Notes: generated by a model not told the origin, from the letters alone. Shown: positions 51,167 through 60,757, counted from the first letter of the stretch. The stretch: DNA of 64,000 nucleotides from Polaribacter litorisediminis (GCF_019968605.1 NZ_CP082966.1:2841501-2905500), one strand, 5' to 3'. Numbers and translations: made by a program.

Positions 51167-51391
51167 CTACAAATAATTAAGGTTTAAAATTAATATTTAA
51201 AGAATTAAAAACGGTATGTTTTTAAAATAATTTTTCAATTTTTAAATAGATTTACCAACTAGAAGAAGCTCTGAATGCTTTGTAGGTTTTCTAATTTAAA
51301 GAATTAACGTGTTTTTGATAAATAATCAGGAAACAAAATAAATACAGCTGAATAGGAATAAATGGATCTAAATTTAATATCTTTAACTTCT

Positions 51392-51826
51392 ATGAAATAT
51401 TTAAAACAAATACTCGTACTTTTTATTTTTGGAATCTTTTTTTGGGCATGTGGCTCATTACCAAACAATAAAGCATCTGAAATTAAGGAAGAACCTGTTG
51501 TAATTGCGAATGACAGTTTAGAATATGAAATTACAATTATTGATATTGGTTTTAATTATTACCTGAATGCAATTGCGCAACCTAAAGGTTTTTACTCACA
51601 AGATTATCTTGAAACTAGAAATAGAGTTTGGGTAACTACTTGGAATATGAGAGCTCAAAATCCTGGGCAATTTGACCCCAATATTTATGAAAATATCATT
51701 GATTATCAGCCGAACATAAATTATGGCTATGATGTAAACTACAAACTATTCAATTACTTTTTGTTTGCTCAAAGAAAATATAAAATGAATTTAGGTGGGG
51801 GCTTTCGAACAGATCGGATTAATTGA
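51392..51826 (+). CDS. DUF6146 family lipoprotein
   Basis: A protein of about 144 residues starting MKYLKQILVLFIFGIFFWAC, where the lipobox FWAC places the lipidated Cys. An upstream ATG would add ten residues and displace the signal peptide, so it was not chosen. The C-terminal half (YYLNAIAQPKGFYSQDYLET and WNMRAQNPGQFD) fits DUF6146. Function unknown. Its stop overlaps that of folA on the other strand by 8 bp. Confidence 0.8.
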   Translation: MKYLKQILVLFIFGIFFWACGSLPNNKASEIKEEPVVIANDSLEYEITIIDIGFNYYLNAIAQPKGFYSQDYLETRNRVWVTTWNMRAQNPGQFDPNIYENIIDYQPNINYGYDVNYKLFNYFLFAQRKYKMNLGGGFRTDRIN

Positions 51827-52313
51827 TGATTTTTTCATACCGCACAAAACTATGCGCTAATGTATTTTTTTCATCCATATCGAAATCTTCTCTTTCTGTT
51901 TCTTTCCAAATGTTTAAATCTATTTCAGGAAAAAAGACATCTGCATCGAACTCCTTGTGCACTTGCGTAATATCTAAAACATCAGCCAAATTATTTTCAA
52001 TAGCCTTCTGATATATCTGAGCTCCACCGATGATAAAAATATGTACCTCTTCTTTTGCCATTTCCAAAGCCTGTTCTAAACTGTGTGCAATTAAACACCC
52101 ATCTTTAACATAATTTTTATTTCTGGTGATGATCACAGTAGTTCTGTTTGGTAAAGGCCTACCAATAGATTCAAAAGTATTTCTACCCATTAAAATATAA
52201 TGACCAGTCGTTCGTTTTTTAAAACGCTTTAGATCTGCAGGTAAATGCCAAATTAAATCATTATTTTTTCCTAAGGCATTATTTTTTGCAATTGCTGCTA
52301 TTATCGTAATCAT
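51819..52313 (-). CDS. folA: Dihydrofolate reductase
   Basis: A 164-residue enzyme that reduces dihydrofolate to THF with NADPH. Family blocks are IAAIAKNNALGKNNDLIWHL (substrate loop), the TTGHYILMGRNTFESIG motif and HIFIIGGAQIYQKAI. It shares a convergent 8-bp overlap with the DUF6146 gene. The protein gene immediately upstream on the same strand is exported. Functionally linked to thyA at 53419. Confidence 0.96.
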   Translation of the reverse strand: MITIIAAIAKNNALGKNNDLIWHLPADLKRFKKRTTGHYILMGRNTFESIGRPLPNRTTVIITRNKNYVKDGCLIAHSLEQALEMAKEEVHIFIIGGAQIYQKAIENNLADVLDITQVHKEFDADVFFPEIDLNIWKETEREDFDMDEKNTLAHSFVRYEKIIN

Positions 52314-52314
52314 C

Positions 52315-52764
52315 TTAATTTGCTATATAATACCCATTAAACTTTACTTTAAAAGGGAGTATAAACTCTATGCTCACTTCTTTATGATCCTTTTGGGCTA
52401 ATTTTTCTACTTCAATTTTCTCAATAGCTTCCATAAATTTTTCATGAAGCTTCTTTTTTTTAATATTTGATTTTAAAACTTTCAACTTTTTATTTTTATC
52501 TAATCGAATTTTAAAGTAAAATTTTACATCCGACTTAAAAGAGCTTTGAGTTTTAGGGTCCAAACTTTTAATGATTTCTTTTTGCATAAAAGCGTTAAAA
52601 CTAGCCTTATTATTTTTTAGAGAATCTACAACTTTTCTATGCACAAATTCAGGATAATGATCTACTTCTGTTAATTTTACTGTTGTATTTTTATCAAAAT
52701 GTACATCTTGCGAAAAAACGGTCATCGAAAAACATAAAAAAAGGACTCCTAATATATTTTTCAT
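52315..52764 (-). CDS. Exported protein of unknown function
   Basis: A protein of about 149 residues with a signal peptide (MKNILGVLFLCFSMTVFSQD). ATG at 52762-52764 is preferred over one 18 bp upstream because it brings the signal sequence to the front. The rest is lysine-rich and hydrophilic and includes KFYFKIRLDKNKKLKVLKS and FILPFKVKFN, vaguely like a TonB C-terminal-type domain. One base from folA. No firm family. Confidence 0.65.
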   Translation of the reverse strand: MKNILGVLFLCFSMTVFSQDVHFDKNTTVKLTEVDHYPEFVHRKVVDSLKNNKASFNAFMQKEIIKSLDPKTQSSFKSDVKFYFKIRLDKNKKLKVLKSNIKKKKLHEKFMEAIEKIEVEKLAQKDHKEVSIEFILPFKVKFNGYYIAN

Positions 52765-53050
52765 CGTACAAAAATAAGTCAAATGTTTTGAGATTTCACG
52801 TTTTTTAATAAATTACATAAAAAAGAACGCATTAACGAAACCGTTTTCGAGCTAAAATTACTAAAAATAAAGCAAAAAGAAATGCTATTAATTTTAAAAA
52901 ACCAATAATTAAATTCTACTTTTATTTTGAATTATCTGTAAATAATATATACATTTTATAAAACTGATAATTTTTTCTTCTTATTATCGCATATAGTTTG
53001 TAATAACAATCTTCTTACCTACATTTACCCTATAATTTAATCTAATAATT

Positions 53051-53347
53051 ATGGCAATTAAAAAACAATTTTTAAAAAGTAAACCAGTTTGTAAAGTAAC
53101 TTTTACGGTACCTGCTGAAGAAGCTAGTAGTGTTGCAGTAGTTGGAAGTTTTAATGAGTGGAATGTAGAAGCGACACCTCTTAAAAAATTAAAAAATGGA
53201 TCTTTTAAGGGTACTATTGATTTAGAAACAGGCAGTTCTTATGAATTCAGATATTTAGTTGACGGCGAATATGTTAATGAACAAGAAGCAGATGGTACTG
53301 TTTGGAGTGATTTTGCTGGCGCAGAAAACAGCTTATTAAGCTTATAA
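53051..53347 (+). CDS. Isoamylase-early-set (AMPK/CBM48-like) protein
   Basis: A 98-residue protein made of one carbohydrate-binding CBM48/AMPK-beta-type domain. Recognisable blocks are CKVTFTVPAEEASSVAVVGS and FNEWNVEATPLKKLKNGSFKG, then YEFRYLVDGEYVNEQEADGT. Such domains bind glycogen or starch in bigger enzymes. Here it stands alone, which is frequent in Bacteroidota. Perhaps it binds glycogen. Followed by a terminator shared with thyA. Confidence 0.88.
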   Translation: MAIKKQFLKSKPVCKVTFTVPAEEASSVAVVGSFNEWNVEATPLKKLKNGSFKGTIDLETGSSYEFRYLVDGEYVNEQEADGTVWSDFAGAENSLLSL

Positions 53348-53366
53348 CTGCATGTAAGCATAAAAT

Positions 53367-53402
53367 AAAAGAGCTTTGAATTAATTTTGAAAGCTCTTTT
53401 TT
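53367..53402 (+). terminator. Bidirectional terminator
   Basis: AAAAGAGCTTT (53367-53377) and AAAGCTCTTTT (53390-53400) form a strong stem with A-run and T-run on both sides, suited to both the CBM48 gene and the convergent thyA. Confidence 0.75.
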
Positions 53403-53418
53403 GCTTTGGCAGTAGTTT

Positions 53419-54243
53419 CTATATCGCAACGACTCCTTTTATATGAGGATGAGGATTGTAGTCTGATAGCTCAAAATCATCAAACGAAAAATCTTCTATG
53501 TCTGTGATATCTGGATTTATTGTCATTTTTGGTAAAGGCCTAACATCTCTAGACAACTGTAATTCTAATTGTTTTATATGGTTGTTATAAATATGTGCAT
53601 CTCCAAAAGTATGGATAAAATCACCTGCCTCATAACCACAAACTTGTGCAATCATCATCGTAAACAAAGCATAAGAAGCAATATTAAAAGGAACTCCTAA
53701 AAATATATCTGCACTTCTTTGGTACAACTGACACGATAATTTTCCTTCAGAAACATAAAACTGAAAAAAGGCATGGCAAGGAGGTAGCGCTGCTTTTCCA
53801 TTGGCAACATTATCAGCAAAAGAAATGCTGGTATCTGGCAATACTGATGGGTTCCAAGCAGAAATAAGCATTCTTCTAGAATCAGGATTTTTCTTTAAAG
53901 TATCAATCACTTCTTTTAACTGATCTACTTCATCGCTGTTCCAGTTTCGCCATTGGTGGCCGTAAACTGGACCTAGATCTCCATGTTTATCCGCCCAAGA
54001 GTTCCATATTTTTACACCGTTTTCTTGTAAGTATTTAATATTCGTATCCCCTTTTATAAACCAAAGCAATTCATAAATAATAGATTTTAAATGTAACTTT
54101 TTAGTCGTTACCATCGGGAAACCCTCACTTAAATCAAAACGCATTTGATATCCAAAAACACTTTTTGTTCCGGTTCCTGTTCTATCTCCTTTTTCGTTTC
54201 CGTTTTCTAAAACGTGTTTTACTAAATCGTGATATTGTTTCAT
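53419..54243 (-). CDS. thyA: Thymidylate synthase
   Basis: A 274-residue classical ThyA that methylates dUMP to dTMP using methylene-THF. The nucleophile is in [12 protein letters not shown]. Other blocks are [34 protein letters not shown] and [20 protein letters not shown]. The downstream partner for folate recycling, folA, is 1.1 kb away on the same strand. A short hairpin repeat of the type found in hemW abuts its start codon. Confidence 0.97.
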   Translation of the reverse strand: MKQYHDLVKHVLENGNEKGDRTGTGTKSVFGYQMRFDLSEGFPMVTTKKLHLKSIIYELLWFIKGDTNIKYLQENGVKIWNSWADKHGDLGPVYGHQWRNWNSDEVDQLKEVIDTLKKNPDSRRMLISAWNPSVLPDTSISFADNVANGKAALPPCHAFFQFYVSEGKLSCQLYQRSADIFLGVPFNIASYALFTMMIAQVCGYEAGDFIHTFGDAHIYNNHIKQLELQLSRDVRPLPKMTINPDITDIEDFSFDDFELSDYNPHPHIKGVVAI

Positions 54244-54274
54244 AAGCCCATCTGAATCTTCCCAAAGGGAAGAA
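54244..54274. repeat. Hairpin repeat directly upstream of thyA
   Basis: AGCCCATCTGAATCTTCCC with CTTCCC/GGGAAG around AAA (54258-54272). Same family as the one in hemW. It lies immediately adjacent to the thyA start codon on the other side from the gene. Confidence 0.7.
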
Positions 54275-54600
54275 ACACTCTTGTGTTAAAAATTAACTGT
54301 AAAAATAGAAAAAGCATCAGTAATTCTATAATTTATTTTTTTAAACCTATTTAAAAAGTCAATAAAGTTATACAAAATTACACCAATACTTTAGAAGTTT
54401 AACAATACATTTCAGAAGGTTACGGCGTAATTTCATAGGGATTATTGTTCTTTCCTTTATTCTGAAAATATAAAATATTTCTTCCCTAAAAATTGAGTTT
54501 TTTACTTGAACTTAAGTTATAATTGTGGTAAGAACCGTAAAAATTAATGACCTTTTATTTATTTTCCATTTCAGGGAAATATCCTCAAGGAAAAGTGGAT
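54275..54600. other. AT-rich gap, nothing seen
   Basis: About 330 bases between thyA and the nucleoside transporter gene. No open frame, clear promoter or strong hairpin is apparent. Confidence 0.4.
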
Positions 54601-56004
54601 TTACCCTATAATCATTCCTGCAATGGTTGCAGACATTAAAGAAGCAATGGTACCCCCTAATAAAGCCTTCATTCCAAATTCTGATAATGTTTTACGCTGA
54701 CCTGGCGCTAAAGAACCTATCCCTCCTATTTGTATCCCTATCGAGGCGAAATTTGCAAAGCCACATAACATATACGTTGCCATAATGATAGATTTGTTAA
54801 ACGTTAAATGCGTGGCACTTGCTACGTTTTTTAATTCTGCTAGTTGAATATAACCGACAAACTCACTTGCCGCCAATTTTATCCCTAATAATTGTCCCAT
54901 TAAAGCAATATCTTCGGATGCAACACCAATTAGCCACATTAAGGGCGCAAAAATATATCCTAAGATGGCTTCTAACGAAAGTGCTTCATAAGCAGTATTT
55001 ACTGCCATCCAAGAGTTTAGAGTTGTAATATCTCCTACCCATCCTAAGATTCCGTTAAGCATAGCAATTACAGCGACAAAAACCAATAACATTGCACCGA
55101 CATTTACCGCCAATCGCAAACCCTCTGTAGTTCCGTTTGCAATGGCATCTAAAATATTTGAGCCTATTTTTTCTTGAGAAACTGTAACATCTGTATTGAC
55201 TTCTTCCGTTTGCGGGTACAACATTTTAGAAATTACAATAGCGCCAGGCGCTGCCATTACAGAGGCTGCTAATAAATGTTTGGCAAAAATGAGCTCTAAT
55301 TCCTTATCACCACCACCCAAGAAGCCAATATAGGCCGCCAAAACTGCTCCGGCCACTGTTGCCATACCTCCAATCATCACCAATAACATTTCTGACCTAT
55401 TCATTTTCTCTAAATAAGCTTTGATTAGCAATGGTGCTTCGGTTTGCCCTAAAAAGATATTTCCGGCAACAGACAAACTTTCCATCCCAGAGATTCCTAA
55501 AAATTTTGACAATCCAATTGCCAATATTTTTACCACTTTCTGAATAATTCCTAAATAAAACAACAAAGAAGTTAGTGCCGAGAAGAATATAATTGTTGGT
55601 AATACTTGAAAAGCAAAAATGTATCCAAATTTATTCATATCACCAACCATACCTGCAAATAAGAATTCACTACCAGCTTTGGTATATTCTAAAATTTCAA
55701 TAAAAATACTCCCAATAAATTCGAATATTTTCTGAATAAATTTTACTTTTAAAACCCCCACTGCAATTAATAATTGCAAGGACAAACCAATTCCTACTTT
55801 TTTCCAATCGATGGCTTTTCTGTTACTGCTGAATAAAAAAGCGATTAAAATCAGAGCAAACATTCCTAAAACTCCTCGCCATAAACTATTTAAAGAAAAC
55901 CCTTGACTCGGAATAATTTCAGTTAATGTAGAAACTACCTCTGTATTTTGAGAAAAAGTTGAAATGGATAAGAAGCAAAAAACAAAAACAAGTATTTTTT
56001 TCAT
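54601..56004 (-). CDS. Concentrative nucleoside transporter with signal peptide
   Basis: A 467-residue CNT-family nucleoside/cation symporter. It begins with a signal-like segment (MKKILVFVFCFLSISTFSQ) and a short exported stretch before the transport core. CNT hallmark blocks are GNIFLGQTEAPLLIKAYL, AYIGFLGGG, GASEDIALMGQLLGIKLAASEFVGYIQLAEL-type motifs and CGFANFASIGIQIGGIGSLAPGQR. Exported leaders occur in bacteroidal CNTs. Lies 15 bp downstream of the bifunctional nuclease gene. Confidence 0.93.
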   Translation of the reverse strand: MKKILVFVFCFLSISTFSQNTEVVSTLTEIIPSQGFSLNSLWRGVLGMFALILIAFLFSSNRKAIDWKKVGIGLSLQLLIAVGVLKVKFIQKIFEFIGSIFIEILEYTKAGSEFLFAGMVGDMNKFGYIFAFQVLPTIIFFSALTSLLFYLGIIQKVVKILAIGLSKFLGISGMESLSVAGNIFLGQTEAPLLIKAYLEKMNRSEMLLVMIGGMATVAGAVLAAYIGFLGGGDKELELIFAKHLLAASVMAAPGAIVISKMLYPQTEEVNTDVTVSQEKIGSNILDAIANGTTEGLRLAVNVGAMLLVFVAVIAMLNGILGWVGDITTLNSWMAVNTAYEALSLEAILGYIFAPLMWLIGVASEDIALMGQLLGIKLAASEFVGYIQLAELKNVASATHLTFNKSIIMATYMLCGFANFASIGIQIGGIGSLAPGQRKTLSEFGMKALLGGTIASLMSATIAGMIIG

Positions 56005-56019
56005 GATAAAAATGTAATT

Positions 56020-56631
56020 TTAAGAACGCTTACTTATCTCGTCTCTTATTTTTGCTGCTAATTCGTAATTTTCATTATCCACGGCAGTATGTAATTGCTT
56101 TTGTAATTCTTTTAAAGTAAGATTTGAAAAATTGCCAGTATCTTTAATGTCTACTTTCTCTGTTTCTAGCGATACCTCCTTAGACCCAAACTTATTTTCA
56201 ATGGCCATTTCTTCATCAACTTTTAGATAAATTCCCGCTTTATCTATAATATTTTCATACGTAAAAATAGGTGCATCAAACCGAACAGCAATGGCAATAG
56301 CATCAGAAGTTCTTGTATCTATGATTTCTTCTTTGCCTTCTCTTTCACAGATTAAACTAGAAAAGAAAACACCATCTACTAATTTATGAATAATAACCTC
56401 TTTAATATTGATATCAAAAGCATCAGAAAATGTTTTGAATAAATCGTGCGTAAGTGGTCTTGGTGGTCTTATTTCTGATTCTAAAGCGATGGCTATCGAT
56501 TGTGCTTCAAAAGCTCCGATTATTATAGGCAAGGTTCTTGCCCCATCTATTTCACTCAAAACCAATGCGTAAGCACCACTTTGAGTTTGGCTGTAAGAAA
56601 TACCTTTAATGGTTAATTGTATTAAACTCAT
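56020..56631 (-). CDS. Bifunctional nuclease family protein with UVR motif
   Basis: A 203-residue protein. Residues 1-125 are the DUF151/bifunctional nuclease domain (LPIIIGAFEAQSIAIALES near residue 34, TRTSDAIAIAVRFDAPIF near 105). The C-terminal 40 residues hold a UVR coiled-coil motif (LQKQLHTAVDNENYELAAKIRDEISKR). The family was named from plant BBD nucleases; its bacterial role is not settled. The nucleoside transporter follows, fitting use of released nucleosides by inference only. Confidence 0.88.
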   Translation of the reverse strand: MSLIQLTIKGISYSQTQSGAYALVLSEIDGARTLPIIIGAFEAQSIAIALESEIRPPRPLTHDLFKTFSDAFDINIKEVIIHKLVDGVFFSSLICEREGKEEIIDTRTSDAIAIAVRFDAPIFTYENIIDKAGIYLKVDEEMAIENKFGSKEVSLETEKVDIKDTGNFSNLTLKELQKQLHTAVDNENYELAAKIRDEISKRS

Positions 56632-56849
56632 ATATTTTGATCCAAAAAACGATACTATTTAAAATTGATATCGTCATTTACTGTCATTATAAACAATTAA
56701 AGTTCTCTTTAAATTGAAATCGACTTCATAAAAAAATCAAGTTCATCAGAACTGTTAGCAATGACAAAATTCTTTATTTTTGTTCTTCTTTTTGACGGCA
56801 CAATTTAATAAAAATAATAGATTGATAACTTTTATTTCATCAGTTTTTA

Positions 56850-56890
56850 AAAAAGAAAAATCCTATTGATAATTATACCAAGAGGATTTT
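56850..56890 (-). terminator. etfAB terminator
   Basis: On the minus strand, AAAATCCT and AGGATTTT pair around a loop and are followed by TCTTTTTT. Lies 30 bp after the etfA stop. Confidence 0.7.
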
Positions 56891-56918
56891 ATGCATAAAC
56901 TATGTTTGAATATTTGAA

Positions 56919-57875
56919 TTAAGCTTGCTTAAAAGCTTTTAACTTCTCGATTAATTTGGGTACAACCTCAAAAGCATCACCAACAATACCGTAATCTGCA
57001 GCTTTAAAGAAAGGTGCTTCAGGATCTGTGTTAATGACTACTTTTACTTTAGATGCATTAATACCTGCCAAATGCTGAATGGCTCCAGAAATTCCGATGG
57101 CAATATACAAATTAGTCGCTACAGGCTTCCCGGTTTGACCTACATGTTCTCCGTGAGGACGCCATCCTAAATCTGAAACAGGCTTAGAGCAGGCTGTAGC
57201 GGCACCTAAAACACCAGCTAATTCCTCAATCATACCCCAATTTTCAGGCCCTTTTAAACCCCGTCCTGCAGAAACAACTACATCTGCATCTGCAATCGTT
57301 ACTTGTCCTGTAACTCGTTCTACTTTTTCAGATTTTACACCAGAATCTGCAATTGTAGCATCAAAACTTTCTGTGGTTCCTGTTACTGGGTTTTCAAAAA
57401 CTCCGTAAGAATTTTGAGCAACTCCAATCACCTTAGTATCCGCTGCTATTACTGTATTGCTAAAAGCTTTGTTAGAAAACGCCTTTCTTTTCACAGTAAA
57501 AGGACTTGTAGAACTCGGCAACGCTACTACATTAGAAACATAACCTGCATCTAGTGCAACTGCTAAGATAGGTGCAACATGCAAAGTATCGATACTAGAA
57601 TCTAAAATAACTACGGATGAATTTTGAGCATCTGCAACTTGTTGAATTACCGAAGCATATGCTTTTGCATTAAAAGTTGATAAAGCATCGTTTGTAACTG
57701 AAAATACTTTGTCCGCTCCATAGGTATACAAAGTTTCTGTATTATTTGCATTTATGGTTACAACAACTACAGTACTTCCGAGTTGTTCTGCTACCTTTTT
57801 TCCATAAGAAACTACTTCAAAAGCATTTTTCTTAAATTTTCCGTCTGTTGAATTGGCAAAAACTAAAACTGACAT
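56919..57875 (-). CDS. etfA: Electron transfer flavoprotein alpha subunit
   Basis: A 318-residue FAD-containing subunit. The FAD-binding motif is VVSAGRGLKGPENWGMIEEL and the C-terminal block is GETVGQTGKPVATNLYIAIGIS-like (HVGQTGKPVATNLYIAIGIS). It passes electrons from acyl-CoA dehydrogenases to the quinone pool. Downstream of etfB by 116 bp, with a repeat hairpin in that gap. Confidence 0.97.
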   Translation of the reverse strand: MSVLVFANSTDGKFKKNAFEVVSYGKKVAEQLGSTVVVVTINANNTETLYTYGADKVFSVTNDALSTFNAKAYASVIQQVADAQNSSVVILDSSIDTLHVAPILAVALDAGYVSNVVALPSSTSPFTVKRKAFSNKAFSNTVIAADTKVIGVAQNSYGVFENPVTGTTESFDATIADSGVKSEKVERVTGQVTIADADVVVSAGRGLKGPENWGMIEELAGVLGAATACSKPVSDLGWRPHGEHVGQTGKPVATNLYIAIGISGAIQHLAGINASKVKVVINTDPEAPFFKAADYGIVGDAFEVVPKLIEKLKAFKQA

Positions 57876-57892
57876 ATTTTATATTGTTTTTT

Positions 57893-57965
57893 ATCCTGAA
57901 CTCGTTTCAGGAATTTATTATTGTTCGTTAAATCTTAAGAAAGACACTGAAACAAGTTCAGCTTA
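57893..57965. repeat. Inverted pair of CTGAACTTGTTTCAG repeats between etfB and etfA
   Basis: CCTGAACTCGTTTCAGG (57893-57910) and the opposite-sense CACTGAAACAAGTTCAG (57945-57961). They could pair over a 35-base loop in the RNA between the two genes, a place where stoichiometry could be set. Confidence 0.7.
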
Positions 57966-57991
57966 ATTTATTTTATTTTTGCAAAAAAAAA

Positions 57992-58738
57992 TTAAATAAC
58001 TTTTGCTTCGTTATGCAATAAGTTAATCAACTCATCTATATTATCTGCAGCTACTAACTTTACGGCTCCTTTTGGCGCTGGCTTTTCAAATGATGCTATA
58101 GATGTGGCATTTTCCCCTGCAACCGGTTCTAAAACTTTTAAGGGTTTTTTACGAGCCATCATAATTCCGCGCATATTTGGAATTCGCAAATCTTTCTCTT
58201 CTACAATTCCTTTTTGACCTGCAACGACCATAGGCAAAGAAGCTGTTAAAGACTCATTCCCGCCATCAATTTCTCTTGTTAATGAAACTGCAGTTCCATC
58301 AACTTCCATCCCTACACAACCATTTACAAAATTAAAATCTAATAAAGAAGCTAACATCCCAGGAACCATTCCTCCATTATAATCTATGGATTCTCTTCCT
58401 GCTAAAACCAAATCATAACCTCCATTTTTCACAACTTCTGCCAATTGTTTTGCAACCGATAACCCATCAACAGACTCCATATTTACACGAATCGCATCAT
58501 CAGCACCAATTGCCAAAGCTTTTCTTAAGGTAGGTTCTGTAGCAGCTGTACCAACATTTACAACAGTTACACTTGCACCTTGCTTTTCTTTAAACCACAT
58601 GGCTCTTGTTAAACAGAATTCGTCGTATGGATTAATCACAAACTGAACTCCGTTTGTATCAAACTTTGTATCATTTTCTGTAAAATTAATTTTTGAAGTA
58701 GTATCAGGCACATTACTTATACACACCAATATTTTCAT
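57992..58738 (-). CDS. etfB: Electron transfer flavoprotein beta subunit
   Basis: A 248-residue AMP-binding subunit of ETF. It starts MKILVCISNVPDTTSKINF, with a NPYDEFCLTRAMWFKEKQG block near residue 37 and the RESIDYNGGMVPGMLASLL and IPNMRGIMMARKKPL signature blocks. First gene of the etfBA pair. The start is clear because a long non-coding gap precedes it, and the adjacent pdhB runs divergently. Confidence 0.97.
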   Translation of the reverse strand: MKILVCISNVPDTTSKINFTENDTKFDTNGVQFVINPYDEFCLTRAMWFKEKQGASVTVVNVGTAATEPTLRKALAIGADDAIRVNMESVDGLSVAKQLAEVVKNGGYDLVLAGRESIDYNGGMVPGMLASLLDFNFVNGCVGMEVDGTAVSLTREIDGGNESLTASLPMVVAGQKGIVEEKDLRIPNMRGIMMARKKPLKVLEPVAGENATSIASFEKPAPKGAVKLVAADNIDELINLLHNEAKVI

Positions 58739-58913
58739 AATTGTATTTTTTAATCTTTGTTAGAAGGCAAAGCTACATCTTTTTTTTAAAAAATACTATG
58801 CATGCATAGTATTTTTGTTTTATTTAACAATTTTCGAAAACGATTGAGTAATTATAGTAACTCAAAAATGTTAGTTTATAAAATGGAACTAAAAAAATTG
58901 ATAATTATTTGCT

Positions 58914-58921
58914 TACTTTTG
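58914..58921 (+). promoter_or_regulatory. -7 element of pdhB
   Basis: TACTTTTG matches TAnnTTTG, 30 bases upstream of the start. A TTG at 58898-58900 is closer than usual (13 bp). Confidence 0.5.
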
Positions 58922-58951
58922 CTATCAATAATATTTACAACGAAAATATAG

Positions 58952-59932
58952 ATGAAAACAGTTCAATTCAGAGAAGCAATTTGCGAAGCAATGAGCGAAG
59001 AAATGCGCAGAGATGAAAGCATATATTTAATGGGTGAAGAAGTTGCCGAATATAATGGTGCTTACAAAGCAAGTAAAGGAATGCTAGAAGAATTTGGCGC
59101 TAAAAGAGTTATCGATACTCCGATTGCTGAATTAGGTTTTGCAGGCATTGCTATTGGTTCTGCCATGAATGGTAACAGACCTATTGTAGAATATATGACG
59201 TTTAACTTCTCTTTAGTAGGAATTGATCAAATTATAAATAACGCAGCAAAAATTAGACAAATGTCTGGTGGGCAATTTAATTGTCCTATTGTGTTTAGAG
59301 GTCCTACAGCTTCTGCAGGTCAATTAGGCGCTACACACTCACAAGCTTTTGAAAACTGGTTTGCAAATACACCGGGTTTAAAAGTAATTGTACCTTCGAA
59401 TCCTTATGATGCAAAAGGTTTATTAAAAGCAGCCATTAGAGATGATGATCCGGTAATTTTTATGGAATCTGAGCAGATGTATGGCGATAAAATGGAGATT
59501 CCTGAAGGAGAATATATCATTCCTATTGGAGTTGCAGAGATTAAAAGAGCTGGTACAGACGTTACCGTGGTTTCTTTTGGAAAAATTATAAAAGAAGCTT
59601 ATAAGGCAGCTGAAGAATTAGCCAAAGAAAATATTTCGATCGAAATTATCGATTTAAGAACGGTTCGCCCAATGGATCATGATGCTATTTTAAAGTCTGT
59701 TAAAAAAACAAATAGGTTAGTCGTTTTAGAAGAAGCATGGCCTTTTGCAAGTGTTGCTTCAGAAATTACCTATAGAATACAAGATCAAGCATTTGATTAT
59801 TTAGATGCACCCATCAAAAGAATTACAACCGCAGATACTCCTGCACCTTATTCTCCTGTATTATTAGAAAAATGGATTCCGAATCATAACGATGTTATCA
59901 AAGCTGTAAAAGAAGTTTTGTATATTAAATAA
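58952..59932 (+). CDS. pdhB: Pyruvate dehydrogenase E1 component beta subunit
   Basis: A 326-residue transketolase-like subunit of a two-chain E1. Blocks include YLMGEEVAEYNGAYKASKGM, the ThDP-contacting TPIAELGFAGIAIGSAMNG and FRGPTASAGQLGATHSQ. The C-terminal DAPIKRITTADTPAPYSP resembles pyruvate rather than branched-chain types. The alpha subunit and E2 are not in the window, so the complex is encoded elsewhere. Monocistronic with a strong terminator. Confidence 0.93.
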   Translation: MKTVQFREAICEAMSEEMRRDESIYLMGEEVAEYNGAYKASKGMLEEFGAKRVIDTPIAELGFAGIAIGSAMNGNRPIVEYMTFNFSLVGIDQIINNAAKIRQMSGGQFNCPIVFRGPTASAGQLGATHSQAFENWFANTPGLKVIVPSNPYDAKGLLKAAIRDDDPVIFMESEQMYGDKMEIPEGEYIIPIGVAEIKRAGTDVTVVSFGKIIKEAYKAAEELAKENISIEIIDLRTVRPMDHDAILKSVKKTNRLVVLEEAWPFASVASEITYRIQDQAFDYLDAPIKRITTADTPAPYSPVLLEKWIPNHNDVIKAVKEVLYIK

Positions 59933-59953
59933 AAAAAAATAAATAGCTCCTAT

Positions 59954-59995
59954 AAAAATCCTTTTTGATCCCTTTCAAAAAGGATTTTCTTTTTG
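59954..59995 (+). terminator. pdhB terminator
   Basis: AAAATCCTTTTTGA pairs with TTCAAAAAGGATTTT around a 5-base loop, followed by CTTTTTG. Strong stem. Confidence 0.8.
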
Positions 59996-60072
59996 ATAAG
60001 AAGATTTACTCTAAATTACTTAAAAATCAAAAAGCTTTCTGAAAAAAATCTTTTAAAGAGTCTTTATTTCGT

Positions 60073-60080
60073 TATTTTTG
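60073..60080 (+). promoter_or_regulatory. -7 element of ppa
   Basis: TATTTTTG fits TAnnTTTG, 33 bases before the chosen ATG. It overlaps the ATG of the longer open frame, which rules that start out. Confidence 0.6.
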
Positions 60081-60113
60081 TTTTTCATTAAAATTAAAGA
60101 AATAAAAAATACA

Positions 60114-60641
60114 ATGGTTAGAGAAGACGAGACTACATTTGATGTTTTAGTAGAAATTCCTAAAGGAAGTAGAAATAAGTATGAATACGATTTTGACTTA
60201 AATAAAATTCGTTTTGATAGAATGCTATTTTCTTCAATGATGTATCCAGCAGATTATGGTTTTGTACCAGAAACCTTAGCGCTAGATGATGATCCTTTAG
60301 ATGTTCTCGTTTTAGGGCATGAACCAACATTTCCTATGTGTGTGATGCAGGTAAAACCCATTGGAGTTTTTCATATGACCGATGAAAAAGGACCCGATGA
60401 AAAAGTAATTTGTGTTCCTGTCTCAGACCCTATTTGGAACGGAAAAAAAGATATTTTTGACTTAAATCCTCACAGACTAAAAGAAATTGAACACTTTTTT
60501 AAAGTGTATAAAGATTTAGAAAAGAAAAAAGTTGATGTCGGTGGATGGGGAGATGCTGCCGAAGCTATCCAAATTTTTCATGATTCTGTGAAGAGATATA
60601 ATGAAAGTGAATACAAAAAGACTAATAAATTCAAGATTTAA
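60114..60641 (+). CDS. ppa: Inorganic pyrophosphatase (soluble, family I)
   Basis: A protein of about 175 residues starting MVREDETTFDVLVEIPKGSR. Family I active-site blocks are EIPKGSRNKYEYD, YPADYGFVPETLALDDDPLD and the KVICVPVSDPIWN block, followed by LKEIEHFFKVYKDLEKKKV. It hydrolyses pyrophosphate from biosynthesis. A 12-codon longer start overlaps the -7 element and was rejected. Together with the membrane pyrophosphatase downstream, the cell has two PPi-hydrolysing routes side by side, each with its own terminator. Confidence 0.96.
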   Translation: MVREDETTFDVLVEIPKGSRNKYEYDFDLNKIRFDRMLFSSMMYPADYGFVPETLALDDDPLDVLVLGHEPTFPMCVMQVKPIGVFHMTDEKGPDEKVICVPVSDPIWNGKKDIFDLNPHRLKEIEHFFKVYKDLEKKKVDVGGWGDAAEAIQIFHDSVKRYNESEYKKTNKFKI

Positions 60642-60665
60642 CAAAATTTACAATACTATTTTATC

Positions 60666-60702
60666 AACCTCTTAAAATTAAACATTTTAAGAGGTTTTTT
60701 TT
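60666..60702 (+). terminator. ppa terminator
   Basis: AACCTCTTAAAAT pairs perfectly with ATTTTAAGAGGTT around a 5-base loop, followed by seven or more Ts. Confidence 0.85.
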
Positions 60703-60757
60703 ATTCTGATTTTCTTACTTTAGCATCCGTTTTAAACTAATCAAATTAAAAATATTT

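Noticed and set aside
60078..60113. Longer N-terminus for ppa
   Set aside because: Its ATG overlaps the -7 element; the shorter start gives the normal family length.
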